This document shows, one piece after another, positions 17,501 to 25,044 of a stretch of 25,229 nucleotides of DNA. Made by a program: the position numbers and the translations under genes. Numbering within the stretch: the stretch's first letter is position 1; every line of letters starts with the position of its first letter. The notes below the pieces were generated by a model, which was not told where the DNA came from, ran no database searches, and saw only the letters and a program-made list of their open reading frames with translations. Source of the stretch: CAZBWE01 sp964495465 (GTDB lineage: Bacteria; Planctomycetota; Phycisphaerae; Sedimentisphaerales; Anaerobacaceae); NCBI GenBank assembly GCA_964495465.1, contig CAZBWE010000031.1:1-25229 (forward strand). The letters run 5' to 3'.

Positions 17501-17801
17501 CTGTATCGAGTTTATTAAAAATAACATTCCTTCGGAGTTCGTATTAAAGGTTGCAGAAGGCCGGCCCAACATCGTAGATGCCATAATAAATGATAAGATA
17601 GACCTGATTATAAATACAGCTGTAGGCAGGCAGGCAATAATGGATTCATTTTCGATAAGAAGGACCGCTCTTGACCGACAGATACCTTATGTAACAACGA
17701 TAAGAGGCGCCCAAGCAACAGTTTCGGCAATACGGGCGTTAAAGGATAAAAAAGTCGATGTGAAACCGATTCAATCTTACTATCGATACAAGGAAATCTA
17801 A
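14556..17801 (+). CDS. carB: Carbamoyl-phosphate synthase large subunit
   Basis: Makes carbamoyl phosphate from bicarbonate, ATP and ammonia supplied by CarA, feeding arginine and pyrimidine synthesis. At 1081 residues it has both synthetase halves. The first opens with KILIIGSGPIVIGQACEFDYSG and has GGQTGLNTA, GGTGGNIAYN and IEMNPRVSRSSALASKATG. The second opens with VIILGGGPNRIGQGIEFDY and has GGQTPLKLA, LGGRAMQIVYD and EVNPRASRTIPFVSK. A C-terminal MGS-like allosteric domain runs from about 955. It is slightly longer than E. coli CarB; two local excesses of about four residues fall on the palindromes at 16002-16017 and 17381-17396. It lies directly before carA, the reverse of the usual order. 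Confidence 0.98.
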   Translation: MPKRKDIHKILIIGSGPIVIGQACEFDYSGAQACKVLKKEGFKVILVNSNPATIMTDPELAHRTYIEPITPEIVEKIIRKEKPDTLLPTLGGQTGLNTAVALAESGVLKKYNVQLIGAKLPTIKKAEERDRFKKIIEQAGLQVPKSGYAHSWEQAKKILKFVGFPAIIRPSYTLGGTGGNIAYNAEEYEEYIHWGLNLSPANQVLIEESVVGWKEYELEVMRDKKDNVVIVCSIENLDPMGIHTGDSITVAPAQTLTDKEYQIMRDASLKIMRAIGVETGGSNIQFAVNPDNGKLYVIEMNPRVSRSSALASKATGFPIAKIASLLAVGYTLDEIPNDITKKTPACFEPTIDYCVVKWPRFTFEKFPNTNPELTVQMKSVGEAMAIGRTFKEALQKAIRSLEIDRYSLDRKHIGDEISMTKLKQKLRTNCWDKIWYIAEAFRKKMSAGEIFSLTKIDPWFLNNIKDIVQLEEKIKAAGLAKLPAGLPGSTLRKIKEYGFSDKYLASILNTEESKFRRHRQTLGINAVYKTVDTCGAEFEASTPYLYSTYESECEANPTKRKKVIILGGGPNRIGQGIEFDYCCVHAAFALKEIGIESIMVNCNPETVSTDYDTSDRLYFEPLTFEDVMTIVEKENPDGVIVQFGGQTPLKLAVPLEKAGVKIIGTSPDSIDRAEDRKRFNRLVKKLKLRQPASGTATTYEETFKMAEKLGYPLLIRPSFVLGGRAMQIVYDHKKLKDCVEEAIEASGEHPILIDKFLNDAIELDVDAISDGRTVVIGGIMEHIEEAGVHSGDSACSLPPVSIGKKIIEEVKRQAKLLALELKVKGLINIQMAIKDGKVYILEVNPRASRTIPFVSKSIGIPLAKLAAKVMTGLTLKELKFTKEVHRSYFCVKEAVFPFIKFPGTDTLLGPEMLSTGEVMGISNDFGTAFAKSQIAAGNTLPIRQDCRSNVFFSVQDNDKPKAVDIARKLHQMGFKIIATKGTCIEFIKNNIPSEFVLKVAEGRPNIVDAIINDKIDLIINTAVGRQAIMDSFSIRRTALDRQIPYVTTIRGAQATVSAIRALKDKKVDVKPIQSYYRYKEI
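16002..16017. repeat. Palindrome CCGGCAGGACTGCCGG, copy 1, inside carB
   Basis: A 16-bp inverted repeat (CCGGCA-GGAC-TGCCGG; one more pair, C-G, extends it at the ends). Read in frame as Pro-Ala-Gly-Leu-Pro, residues 483-487. Identical to the copy at 17381-17396, which is read in a different frame. Confidence 0.75.
17381..17396. repeat. Palindrome CCGGCAGGACTGCCGG, copy 2, inside carB
   Basis: Same 16 bases as at 16002-16017, here flanked by T and A so that the arms are 7 bp. Read as Arg-Gln-Asp-Cys-Arg (about residues 943-947), a different frame from copy 1. It lies just before the MGS-like domain, in a stretch that looks longer than in E. coli CarB. Confidence 0.75.
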
Positions 17802-17804
17802 AAA

Positions 17805-18935
17805 GTGAAAGCTATTTTACTGCTTGAAGATGGAACCGTTTTTAAGGGCAGCTCCTTTGGCGCAAAGGCCACGAGATGCGGAGAGGTCGTATTCAATACC
17901 GCTATGACCGGCTACCAGGAAATTCTGACCGACCCATCTTATTACGAGCAGATTGTTACGATGACTTATCCCCTCATCGGCAACTATGGAACGAATAAAG
18001 ACGACGTCGAATCAGGGAAGATTTACGCCGGCGGTTTTATCGTAAAGGAAAACTGCGATTATCCCAGCAGCTGGCGAAATAAAAATTCGCTCGGCGACTA
18101 TCTCAAAGCCAATAATATTGTCGGCCTTGAAGGTATCGACACAAGGGCCCTCGTAAAGCACATCCGAACCGAAGGTGCGATGAAAGGCATAATTTCTTCG
18201 CAGGAATTCAATATCTCAAAACTCAAGCAAAAGCTAAGTCGATACCCCGGCCTTGTAGATAGAGACATAGTCAAAGACGTAACGGTAAAAAAGCCATACC
18301 ACTGGGATAAAGCTGTTGTAGATGTAATAACAGCTCAGGAAGATAAACCGCCAGTAAAATACAAGGTCGTCGCCTTCGATTACGGCATTAAACTAAACAT
18401 TTTGAGATTACTTCGCTCTCACGGCTGTGACGTATGGGTCGTTCCGGCAAAAACGTCGGCCAAAGAGGTATTGTCACGAAAGCCCGATGGAGTATTCTTA
18501 AGCAACGGCCCGGGCGACCCCGGCCCCATACATTATGCAATAAACGAACTCAAAAAATTACTCGGCAGGGTGCCTCTCTTCGGCATCTGCCTCGGTCATC
18601 AGCTTCTTGGTCTGGCCTTAGGCGGAAAAAGCTATAAACTTAAATTCGGCCATCACGGTGCAAATCATCCGGTTAAGAATCTCAAAACCGGTGAGATTGA
18701 AATTACCAGCCAGAACCACGGCTTCTGCCTGGATATCGACTCTCTTAAAGACAAAGATGTTGAGCTTACTCATATCAATCTCAACGACCAGACCCTCGAG
18801 GGATTTCGCTGTAGAAAAATCCCTGCTTTCTGCGTCCAGTATCATCCGGAGGCCTCACCCGGCCCTCATGATTCAAATTATTTATTTGAAAAATGGACGA
18901 AGCTGATGAGTGAGAGTCGAAGCAACAAAGTTTAG
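17805..18935 (+). CDS. carA: Carbamoyl-phosphate synthase small subunit (glutamine amidotransferase)
   Basis: Hydrolyses glutamine and channels the ammonia to CarB. At 376 residues it has the normal length. The N-terminal CarA domain (LEDGTVFKGSSFG, then NTAMTGYQEILTDPSY) is followed by a class-I amidotransferase domain with the nucleophile Cys262 in FGICLGHQLLGLALGG and the catalytic His347/Glu349 in QYHPEASPGPHDS. The start is GTG at 17805, three bases after the carB stop, with an AAGGA site about 11 bases upstream in the end of carB. It is the last gene of the co-directional nitrogen run. I found no clear terminator after it. Confidence 0.98.
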   Translation: MKAILLLEDGTVFKGSSFGAKATRCGEVVFNTAMTGYQEILTDPSYYEQIVTMTYPLIGNYGTNKDDVESGKIYAGGFIVKENCDYPSSWRNKNSLGDYLKANNIVGLEGIDTRALVKHIRTEGAMKGIISSQEFNISKLKQKLSRYPGLVDRDIVKDVTVKKPYHWDKAVVDVITAQEDKPPVKYKVVAFDYGIKLNILRLLRSHGCDVWVVPAKTSAKEVLSRKPDGVFLSNGPGDPGPIHYAINELKKLLGRVPLFGICLGHQLLGLALGGKSYKLKFGHHGANHPVKNLKTGEIEITSQNHGFCLDIDSLKDKDVELTHINLNDQTLEGFRCRKIPAFCVQYHPEASPGPHDSNYLFEKWTKLMSESRSNKV

Positions 18936-19004
18936 GACAATTAAGAAACGATTATCAGATTGCTCCTGGCAACAATTGCAGAAGGTTCCGACCGTCCTCT
19001 AAAA

Positions 19005-19079
19005 TCGGGGTGACTGGATTCGAACCAGCGGCCTCCTGCTCCCAAAGCAGGCGCTCTAGCCAAGCTGAGCTACACCCCG
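19005..19079 (-). tRNA. tRNA-Pro(UGG)
   Basis: The minus strand folds as a full cloverleaf: acceptor CGGGGTG/CACCCCG, TA at 8-9, D arm GCTC/GAGC with a 10-nt loop, anticodon stem CCTGC/GCAGG with loop TTTGGGA (anticodon TGG), 5-nt variable loop, and T arm GCTGG/CCAGT around TTCGAAT. The discriminator base is A and no CCA is encoded; a TTTT run follows. It is transcribed towards carA, on the opposite strand to both neighbours. Confidence 0.96.
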
Positions 19080-19108
19080 CAGCTGTAAACTGCGTCTTTT
19101 AAACAGCT

Positions 19109-19137
19109 ATTTTACACAAAATGCCCCGATATTGCAA
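19109..19137 (-). promoter_or_regulatory. Likely promoter of the tRNA-Pro gene
   Basis: On the minus strand TTGCAA (19137-19132) is followed after 17 bases by TAAAAT (19114-19109), a fair sigma-70-type pair. Initiation near 19102 would leave a leader of about 23 nt before the tRNA. A 10-bp perfect palindrome, GCAGGCCTGC (19153-19162), lies just upstream. Confidence 0.5.
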
Positions 19138-19208
19138 CGTAGCTAAATACAGGCAGGCCTGCAAAACACTTTTTTATCATTGATTTATGGCATTTCAACA
19201 AAAAAGGG

Positions 19209-19237
19209 TTGCATATCTGCAAATTTTAAGTTAAAAT
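19209..19237 (+). promoter_or_regulatory. Possible promoter of the helix-turn-helix membrane protein gene
   Basis: TTGCAT (19209-19214), a 17-base spacer and TAAAAT (19232-19237). The -10 box is good and the -35 box poor. It would give a leader of about 70 nt before 19317. Confidence 0.35.
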
Positions 19238-19316
19238 CTCGCTATTGGAGCTGTTTATTGGGGAAATTAAAATAGGCGTTGTTAGTATATTTCGAGCTTG
19301 TTGGAGATAAACTATC

Positions 19317-20444
19317 ATGGCCGGTATGTTTTATTCACTAAAAGAGACCGCCGAGAAACTCAACAAAACGGAGGCGCAGATAAAGGAGTTAATCAAACAA
19401 GGCAAACTGCGTGAGTTTCGTGATGGCCCGAATCTGCTGTTTAAAGTCGATGAAATCGAGGCCCTGGTAGTTGATGAAGGCGTTCCAATCAAGATAGATG
19501 ACCTGGAGCAGTCAACGGAGCCGGTCCAGCCAACAGAACCGGAGCCGTTAATGGATATCGAACAGCCCTCAGAACCGGTCGAGGAAATATCTCCCGAAGA
19601 AACTCCCGTCGCTGCAAGTCAAACTGAGGAAGAAACGCCGGAAACGCAAGAGTCGCCAGAAGAAGAAATTTCACTGGTTCCGGAAACAGGAATCTCCGCC
19701 GCGGAAAGCGGATTAACCGAAGCCGACACCGCTCTCACCGGCGAAGGAATCAGCATCCTCGGCGAGACAGACAAGGATTACAAGATAACAGATGACACTC
19801 TGGCAGAGACGGTTGGCGCAGGAGAGACAAAAGACGCCTCAGGCATAGCCGGCACAGCGCCAGGCGCTTCCTTGGAAAAAATTGAGGAAGACGTGAATCT
19901 GGATACTTTCGGCAGCGGCTCAGGCCTCTTGGACCTTTCGCTACAGGCCGATGACACCTCTTTGGGCGGTATTCTCGACGAAATATATACAACAGAGGAC
20001 GAAGGTAAGGAACCAGCCGTGCCCGGCACAGCAGTGGAAATGGTTGCTGATGCAGAGCAAATGCTACCGGAAGAGGAACCGACAGCCCCACAACAAGCAC
20101 CGGCAATAATCCAAACCTACATCGAGTCAGCCCCTGATATCCAAAGTGATATACTCGGAAAACTGTTAATACTGCCTTTGGTGGCTCTTCTTTTAACAGC
20201 AATCGTAACCGTAGCAGGCCAAAGAGGTGTCCTGCCTTCTTTCCTGGCTGCAATACAGGGCGCAATATGGTATATCGTGATTGGCGGCATCGTGGTAGCG
20301 GGCATCGTAGCTGGTGCAGCTTTTTGGATAAGCGCAGATGTTAGCAAATCACCCAAAAAACCACAAAAGCCCAAAAAGGCGAAAAAACCGAAAAAGGCAA
20401 AGAAAGTCTCGGCGCCCGCCTCGATAGAAGAGCCCGCTGCTTAG
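19317..20444 (+). CDS. Helix-turn-helix protein with acidic linker, two C-terminal membrane segments and lysine-rich tail
   Basis: A 375-residue protein I cannot name. Residues 4-53 (MFYSLKETAEKLNKTEAQIK to KVDEIEALV) match the excisionase/MerR-like HTH_17 fold. Residues about 55-275 are highly acidic and rich in Glu, Pro, Thr and Ser (for example EPVEEISPEETP), probably disordered. Two hydrophobic segments follow (about 283-301 and 316-338), then a tail of Lys-Pro-Lys-Lys-Ala repeats (345-365) that would lie in the cytoplasm if the N-terminus does. The layout suggests a DNA-binding or protein-binding head tethered to the inner membrane; function unknown. The ATG has GGAG 10 bases upstream; ATG 19326 is an alternative start. 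It is flanked by its own intergenic regions, so it is probably transcribed alone. Confidence 0.8.
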   Translation: MAGMFYSLKETAEKLNKTEAQIKELIKQGKLREFRDGPNLLFKVDEIEALVVDEGVPIKIDDLEQSTEPVQPTEPEPLMDIEQPSEPVEEISPEETPVAASQTEEETPETQESPEEEISLVPETGISAAESGLTEADTALTGEGISILGETDKDYKITDDTLAETVGAGETKDASGIAGTAPGASLEKIEEDVNLDTFGSGSGLLDLSLQADDTSLGGILDEIYTTEDEGKEPAVPGTAVEMVADAEQMLPEEEPTAPQQAPAIIQTYIESAPDIQSDILGKLLILPLVALLLTAIVTVAGQRGVLPSFLAAIQGAIWYIVIGGIVVAGIVAGAAFWISADVSKSPKKPQKPKKAKKPKKAKKVSAPASIEEPAA

Positions 20445-20564
20445 CAGTGCTCAGGATGAATCCAGGCAAAAAAACCTTGGTTCTCAATAGGTCGTAGCTA
20501 TGCGCAAAAAAACCGGCCAACAAAATCTCCAAAAAACAAAACAAACTTAAAATCAAATCTTTTC

Positions 20565-20592
20565 TTGATAAAAAGCAATACAAAAGTAAAAT
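20565..20592 (+). promoter_or_regulatory. Likely promoter of the arabinosidase fusion gene
   Basis: TTGATA (20565-20570), a 16-base spacer and TAAAAT (20587-20592), each 5 of 6 against the sigma-70 consensus. Initiation near 20599 gives a leader of about 70 nt that contains the inverted repeat at 20613-20630. Confidence 0.45.
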
Positions 20593-20612
20593 CAAAAAAA
20601 CAGTAGTCAATG

Positions 20613-20630
20613 CACTATCGCTCAATAGTG
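20613..20630. promoter_or_regulatory. Inverted repeat, candidate operator, upstream of the arabinosidase gene
   Basis: CACTAT-CGCTCA-ATAGTG: perfect 6-bp arms with a 6-base centre. It lies about 20 bp downstream of the -10 box and 38 bp before the ATG. The position suits a repressor site or a leader hairpin. No regulator gene is adjacent. Confidence 0.35.
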
Positions 20631-20668
20631 TCACTTATAGGGTCCAACTTAAACAGAAAGGAGTTACG

Positions 20669-23600
20669 ATGAACATAAGAAAAACAGTCATTCTCTCAAT
20701 AGCACTCGGCGTCTGCTGCGCAATCAGCTTTTTCGCACGTAATGCCGATGCAAAAAGCGAAAATCTACAGAATTATCCCATAAAGCCGGTGTCATTTGGT
20801 AATGTCGAGGTAACAGACGAATTCTGGGCGCCCAGGATTGAGACGAACCGAAAGGTTTCAATCCCTTATGCCTTCGGCAAGTGCGAAGAAACAGGCCGAA
20901 TTGACAACTTCGCCATAGCAGGCGGATTAAAAAAAGGCCAGCAGAGCGGTGATTTCCCCTTCGATGATACAGACCCATATAAAATCCTCGAAGGCGCATC
21001 CTATTCATTGAGCGTCCACCCGGACCCGAAGCTCGACAAGTATCTGGACGACTTAATCATTAAGATTGCCGCTGCGCAGGAAGATGACGGCTACCTTTAC
21101 ACCTGCCGGACGAACAACGCAACGAGACTGAGCAACTGGTTCGGCGAAAAACGATGGGAAAAACTGGAACGCAGTCACGAGCTTTATAATATGGGTCATC
21201 TTTACGAAGCAGCGGTCGCTCACTACCAGGCCACCGGCAAACGGACTTTGCTTGACGTCGCAATCAAAAACGCCGACTTCCTCGATACGGTGTTCGGCCC
21301 GGGCAAAAATGAGAGCTGGCCCGGACACCAGGTTATTGAAATGGGACTGGTGAAATTATATCGAACAACGAACAATGAAAAGTATCTGAAGTTAGCTAAG
21401 TTCTTCCTCGACACACGTGGTCCCGGCGGAAGCCGATATAATCAGTCGCATCAGAAAGTCGTTGAGCAAACCGAGGCGGTAGGGCACGCCGTCCGTGCCG
21501 TGTATATGTATTGCGGTATGGCCGATGTCGCTGCCCTGACCGGCGACCAAAGTTATCTCCAGGCAACCGACCGGATATGGGAAAACGTCGTCTCAAAAAA
21601 GCTGTATATCACCGGCGGTATCGGGGCCAGAGGTTCGGGCGAATCCTTCGGGAGAGACTACGAGCTGCCTAACGCCACTGCTTACTGCGAGACCTGTGCG
21701 GCTATCGGCAACGCTATGTGGAATCACCGGATGTTCCTGTCGCACGGCGATGCAAAATACATTGATGTATTGGAGAGAACACTTTATAACGGCTTGATTT
21801 CGGGCGTCTCTCTTGGCGGCGACAGATTCTTCTATCCTAATCCCCTCGAATCAAGCGGCCAGCATCAGCGAAGCCCCTGGTTCTCCTGCGCCTGCTGTCC
21901 CAGCAACATCACCCGATTTATCCCCTCACTGCCCGGATATATATACGCAAATACAGCAGATAAAATTTACATTAATCTGTTCGTCGATGGCTCAGGCGCT
22001 ATAAAGATGGAAAAAAATAACGTTACGATAAAACAAAACACCCGCTATCCCCGGGATGGAGAGGTCAAGATAACGGTCGAACCGCAGCGCTCCGCCAAAT
22101 TTACTATTTGTGTCCGCATCCCCGGCTGGGCACAGAATCAGCCGGTGCCGAGCGACCTGTATCACTATGCAGACAAAAGCAACGAAAAGATACACTTGGG
22201 TGTTAATGGCAAGGAAATCCCATTGAATACGGAAAAAGGGTTCGCCCAAATCCAGCGCAAGTGGAAAAAAGGCGACGTAATAGAGCTGAATCTGCCTATG
22301 CCCGTGCGACAGGTCGCCTCCAATGCAAACGTCAAGGCAAACGCAGGCAAAGTAGCTCTACAGCGGGGCCCGATTGTCTATTGCGCAGAAGGGATTGATA
22401 ACGGCGGGCACGTCCTCAATCTGATGCTGGTGGATGATGCCAAAATTACGACAGAATACAAAAAAGATCTACTTAACGGCATAACAGTAATTCGCGGCAG
22501 GGCCGTTGCACTGAACTACGACAAAGATGGGAAATCTCTGACAAAAAAGGAACAGGATTTTATGGCTGTTCCTTACTACGCCTGGGCAAACCGCGGCGCC
22601 GGCGAAATGGCAGTCTGGCTGGCGCAAGACGAATCAGCTGTGAAACCCCTGACGCCGGCGGGTATTATACCCAATCCCTCATTTGAGAAAAACGACAATA
22701 ACAAACCAATCGGCTGGGAAACGCAAACATACGGCGGACAGGGTGAATTCAAATACGTCGATGGTGGCCATACCGGCAATAAGTGCATTATGATCAGTTC
22801 CGAAAGCGGCGGCGACCTTGGCTGGCAGACGTCCGTAGCTGTCAAGCCGCGCTCGCAATACAAATTATCCGGCTGGATAAAGACAGAAAATCTCCAGCCC
22901 GGTTCCGGCAGAGGGGCACTTTTCAATCTGCACAATATTCAGCCATTACAGACGCCGGCAGTTACTGGAACCAAAGACTGGACGAAGGTCGAGCTTGAAT
23001 TCGACTCGGGCGACAATGTGAACGTCCAGATTAACTGCCTCTTCGGCGGCTGGGGCTCATCCACAGGCAAGGCCTGGTTTGATGATGTGCAGCTTGAGCT
23101 GATTTCATCACAAAGTACAGATTCGACTGTCAAAATCGATGCGGGTAAGACAGGTGAACCAATTTCAAAATATATCTATGGGCAGTTCATCGAACACCTC
23201 GGGCGGTGTATCTATGGCGGTATCTGGGCGGAAATGCTCGAAGACCGCAAGTTCTATTTCCCTATCACGGCAAATTACGACCCCTATCGCGGCACCCGAA
23301 ATGTCCCCAAAGATAATCAGTTTGCAGTAGTCGGCGCCTCACCCTGGCAAATCACGGCAGGCCCTGATTCGGTCGTTATGGTAAAAGAAGATTCCTTCGT
23401 CGGTGAGCACACGCCGCTTATCCAGCCCGGCAGCGGCATTAGACAGCTCGACCTGGGATTGGTTAAAGATAAACAATATGTCGGTTATATATATCTAAAA
23501 GCCAGGCAGCAAAGTGCGAATGCAACGGTATCTCTCATCTGGGGCGGCCAGCCGGAAGACCGGCAGGATGTTCAATTCGCAGCCGATGCAGGCCGGTATA

Positions 23601-24994
23601 TCAAGTTTCCGTTTCAGTTTACATCGGGCACCGATACTACAAAAGGCAAACTCCAAATTAAGGTAGCCGACGGAGCATGCTTTGTAGGAACTGTCTCTCT
23701 GATGCCGGCTGACAATATCGATGGTATGCGCGCCGATACGCTTGAGCTGCTGAAAGAGCTCGACGCCCCGATGTATCGCTGGCCCGGGGGAAATTTCGTC
23801 AGCGGCTACGACTGGCGGGACGGAATAGGCGACAAAGACAAACGTCCTCCCCGCAAAAATCCCGCCTGGACAGGGGTCGAGCACAACGACTTCGGCTTCC
23901 ACGAATTTATTCGCTTCTGCCGTCTGCTCAATGCTGAGCCGCTGGTAACCGTCAACACGGGCTTCGGTGACGCCTACTCCGCAGCCGCCCAGCTCGAATA
24001 CGCCAATGGCTCAACAGATACCCCTATGGGAACTCTGCGGGCCAAAAACGGCGATGCAGAACCTTTTAATGTCCGCTACTGGTGTATCGGCAATGAGATG
24101 TTCGGCTCCTGGCAGCTCGGCCATATGAGTTTGAATCATTACGTTCTCAAACACAACTGGATTGTGGACAAGATGCGCGAAGTGGACCCGGGTATCATCC
24201 CGATTGCCTCCGGAAATGCCGGCTCCTGGAGCGAAGGACTGCTGCAGAATTGCAGCGACCATATTGACCTGATTGCAGAGCATTTTTATTGTCAGGAAAG
24301 AACTAATCCCGTAGAACACTCATCCCAAATAGTTGACAACATCAAACGAAAGGTTCAATTCCATCGGCAGCTTCGCGAAAACCTGGATTCCCTCAAGGGC
24401 AAAGACATACGGATCGCTATGACCGAGTGGAATTACTGGTATGGCCCGCATCCGTTCGGTGAATTAGGGACACGTTATTTCCAAAAAGACGCTCTCGGCA
24501 TAGCCAAAGGCCTGCACGAATACTTTCGCAATTCGGACATAATCTTCCTGGCCAATTATGCACAGACCGTCAACGTCATCGGCTGCATTAAAACCAGCAA
24601 AACCGATGCTGCCTTCGCCACTACCGGCCTGGTTTTGAAGCTTTACCGGAAACACTTCGGCACAATTCCAGTCGAAGTTATCGGTAACGTCTTCCCTGTA
24701 GATGTATCGGCCGCCTGGACAAACGACAAAAAGGCGCTTACTATCGGAGTTGTTAACCCCGATGAGAAAAAATACGAGCTCGACCTGGATTTGCAGGGCG
24801 TCCGACTTACCGGCACAGGCACGCTTTGGACTATCGCCAATTCCGACCCTATGGCCTACAACGAGCCCGGCAAAAAACCGAAGGTTGTAATTGAAGAAAA
24901 GCAACTTGCAGATATTTCCAAAAAGCTGAACGCTCCGCCGCTTAGTATATGCATCTATAAACTAAACGCTGAAAAGTCAGGCAGAAATGACTGA
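20669..24994 (+). CDS. Secreted GH127-CBM-GH51 fusion: beta-L-arabinofuranosidase plus alpha-L-arabinofuranosidase
   Basis: A 1441-residue enzyme with a signal peptide (about 1-28, cut near NADA). Residues about 35-650 are a GH127 domain. Set against the characterised bifidobacterial enzyme (E322, E338, C340, C417, C418), the equivalents are acid/base Glu325, zinc ligands Glu341 and Cys343 (YCETCA), Cys409 as nucleophile and Cys410 (ACCPSN). Residues about 665-812 form a beta-sandwich carbohydrate-binding module of CBM4_9 type (NPSFEKN to WFDDVQLEL). Residues about 820-1434 are a GH51 domain: YGQFIEHLGRCIYGGIWAEM, WPGGNFVSGYDW, acid/base Glu1143 (IGNEMF) and nucleophile Glu1253 (TEWNYW). It should release L-arabinofuranose of both anomers outside the cytoplasm. 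The ATG has an AAAGGAG site 7 bases upstream. No sugar transporter or regulator is adjacent. Confidence 0.93.
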   Translation: MNIRKTVILSIALGVCCAISFFARNADAKSENLQNYPIKPVSFGNVEVTDEFWAPRIETNRKVSIPYAFGKCEETGRIDNFAIAGGLKKGQQSGDFPFDDTDPYKILEGASYSLSVHPDPKLDKYLDDLIIKIAAAQEDDGYLYTCRTNNATRLSNWFGEKRWEKLERSHELYNMGHLYEAAVAHYQATGKRTLLDVAIKNADFLDTVFGPGKNESWPGHQVIEMGLVKLYRTTNNEKYLKLAKFFLDTRGPGGSRYNQSHQKVVEQTEAVGHAVRAVYMYCGMADVAALTGDQSYLQATDRIWENVVSKKLYITGGIGARGSGESFGRDYELPNATAYCETCAAIGNAMWNHRMFLSHGDAKYIDVLERTLYNGLISGVSLGGDRFFYPNPLESSGQHQRSPWFSCACCPSNITRFIPSLPGYIYANTADKIYINLFVDGSGAIKMEKNNVTIKQNTRYPRDGEVKITVEPQRSAKFTICVRIPGWAQNQPVPSDLYHYADKSNEKIHLGVNGKEIPLNTEKGFAQIQRKWKKGDVIELNLPMPVRQVASNANVKANAGKVALQRGPIVYCAEGIDNGGHVLNLMLVDDAKITTEYKKDLLNGITVIRGRAVALNYDKDGKSLTKKEQDFMAVPYYAWANRGAGEMAVWLAQDESAVKPLTPAGIIPNPSFEKNDNNKPIGWETQTYGGQGEFKYVDGGHTGNKCIMISSESGGDLGWQTSVAVKPRSQYKLSGWIKTENLQPGSGRGALFNLHNIQPLQTPAVTGTKDWTKVELEFDSGDNVNVQINCLFGGWGSSTGKAWFDDVQLELISSQSTDSTVKIDAGKTGEPISKYIYGQFIEHLGRCIYGGIWAEMLEDRKFYFPITANYDPYRGTRNVPKDNQFAVVGASPWQITAGPDSVVMVKEDSFVGEHTPLIQPGSGIRQLDLGLVKDKQYVGYIYLKARQQSANATVSLIWGGQPEDRQDVQFAADAGRYIKFPFQFTSGTDTTKGKLQIKVADGACFVGTVSLMPADNIDGMRADTLELLKELDAPMYRWPGGNFVSGYDWRDGIGDKDKRPPRKNPAWTGVEHNDFGFHEFIRFCRLLNAEPLVTVNTGFGDAYSAAAQLEYANGSTDTPMGTLRAKNGDAEPFNVRYWCIGNEMFGSWQLGHMSLNHYVLKHNWIVDKMREVDPGIIPIASGNAGSWSEGLLQNCSDHIDLIAEHFYCQERTNPVEHSSQIVDNIKRKVQFHRQLRENLDSLKGKDIRIAMTEWNYWYGPHPFGELGTRYFQKDALGIAKGLHEYFRNSDIIFLANYAQTVNVIGCIKTSKTDAAFATTGLVLKLYRKHFGTIPVEVIGNVFPVDVSAAWTNDKKALTIGVVNPDEKKYELDLDLQGVRLTGTGTLWTIANSDPMAYNEPGKKPKVVIEEKQLADISKKLNAPPLSICIYKLNAEKSGRND

Positions 24995-25044
24995 TAGTGC
25001 AATAGAAACCGACGTTTTGAACAGTTGATTCCGGAGATTTTTCG

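Noticed and set aside
20445..20564. Possible terminator after the helix-turn-helix membrane protein gene (CCAGG ... CCTTGG)
   Set aside because: The stem is short and bulged, and no T-run follows; nothing else recognisable in this stretch.
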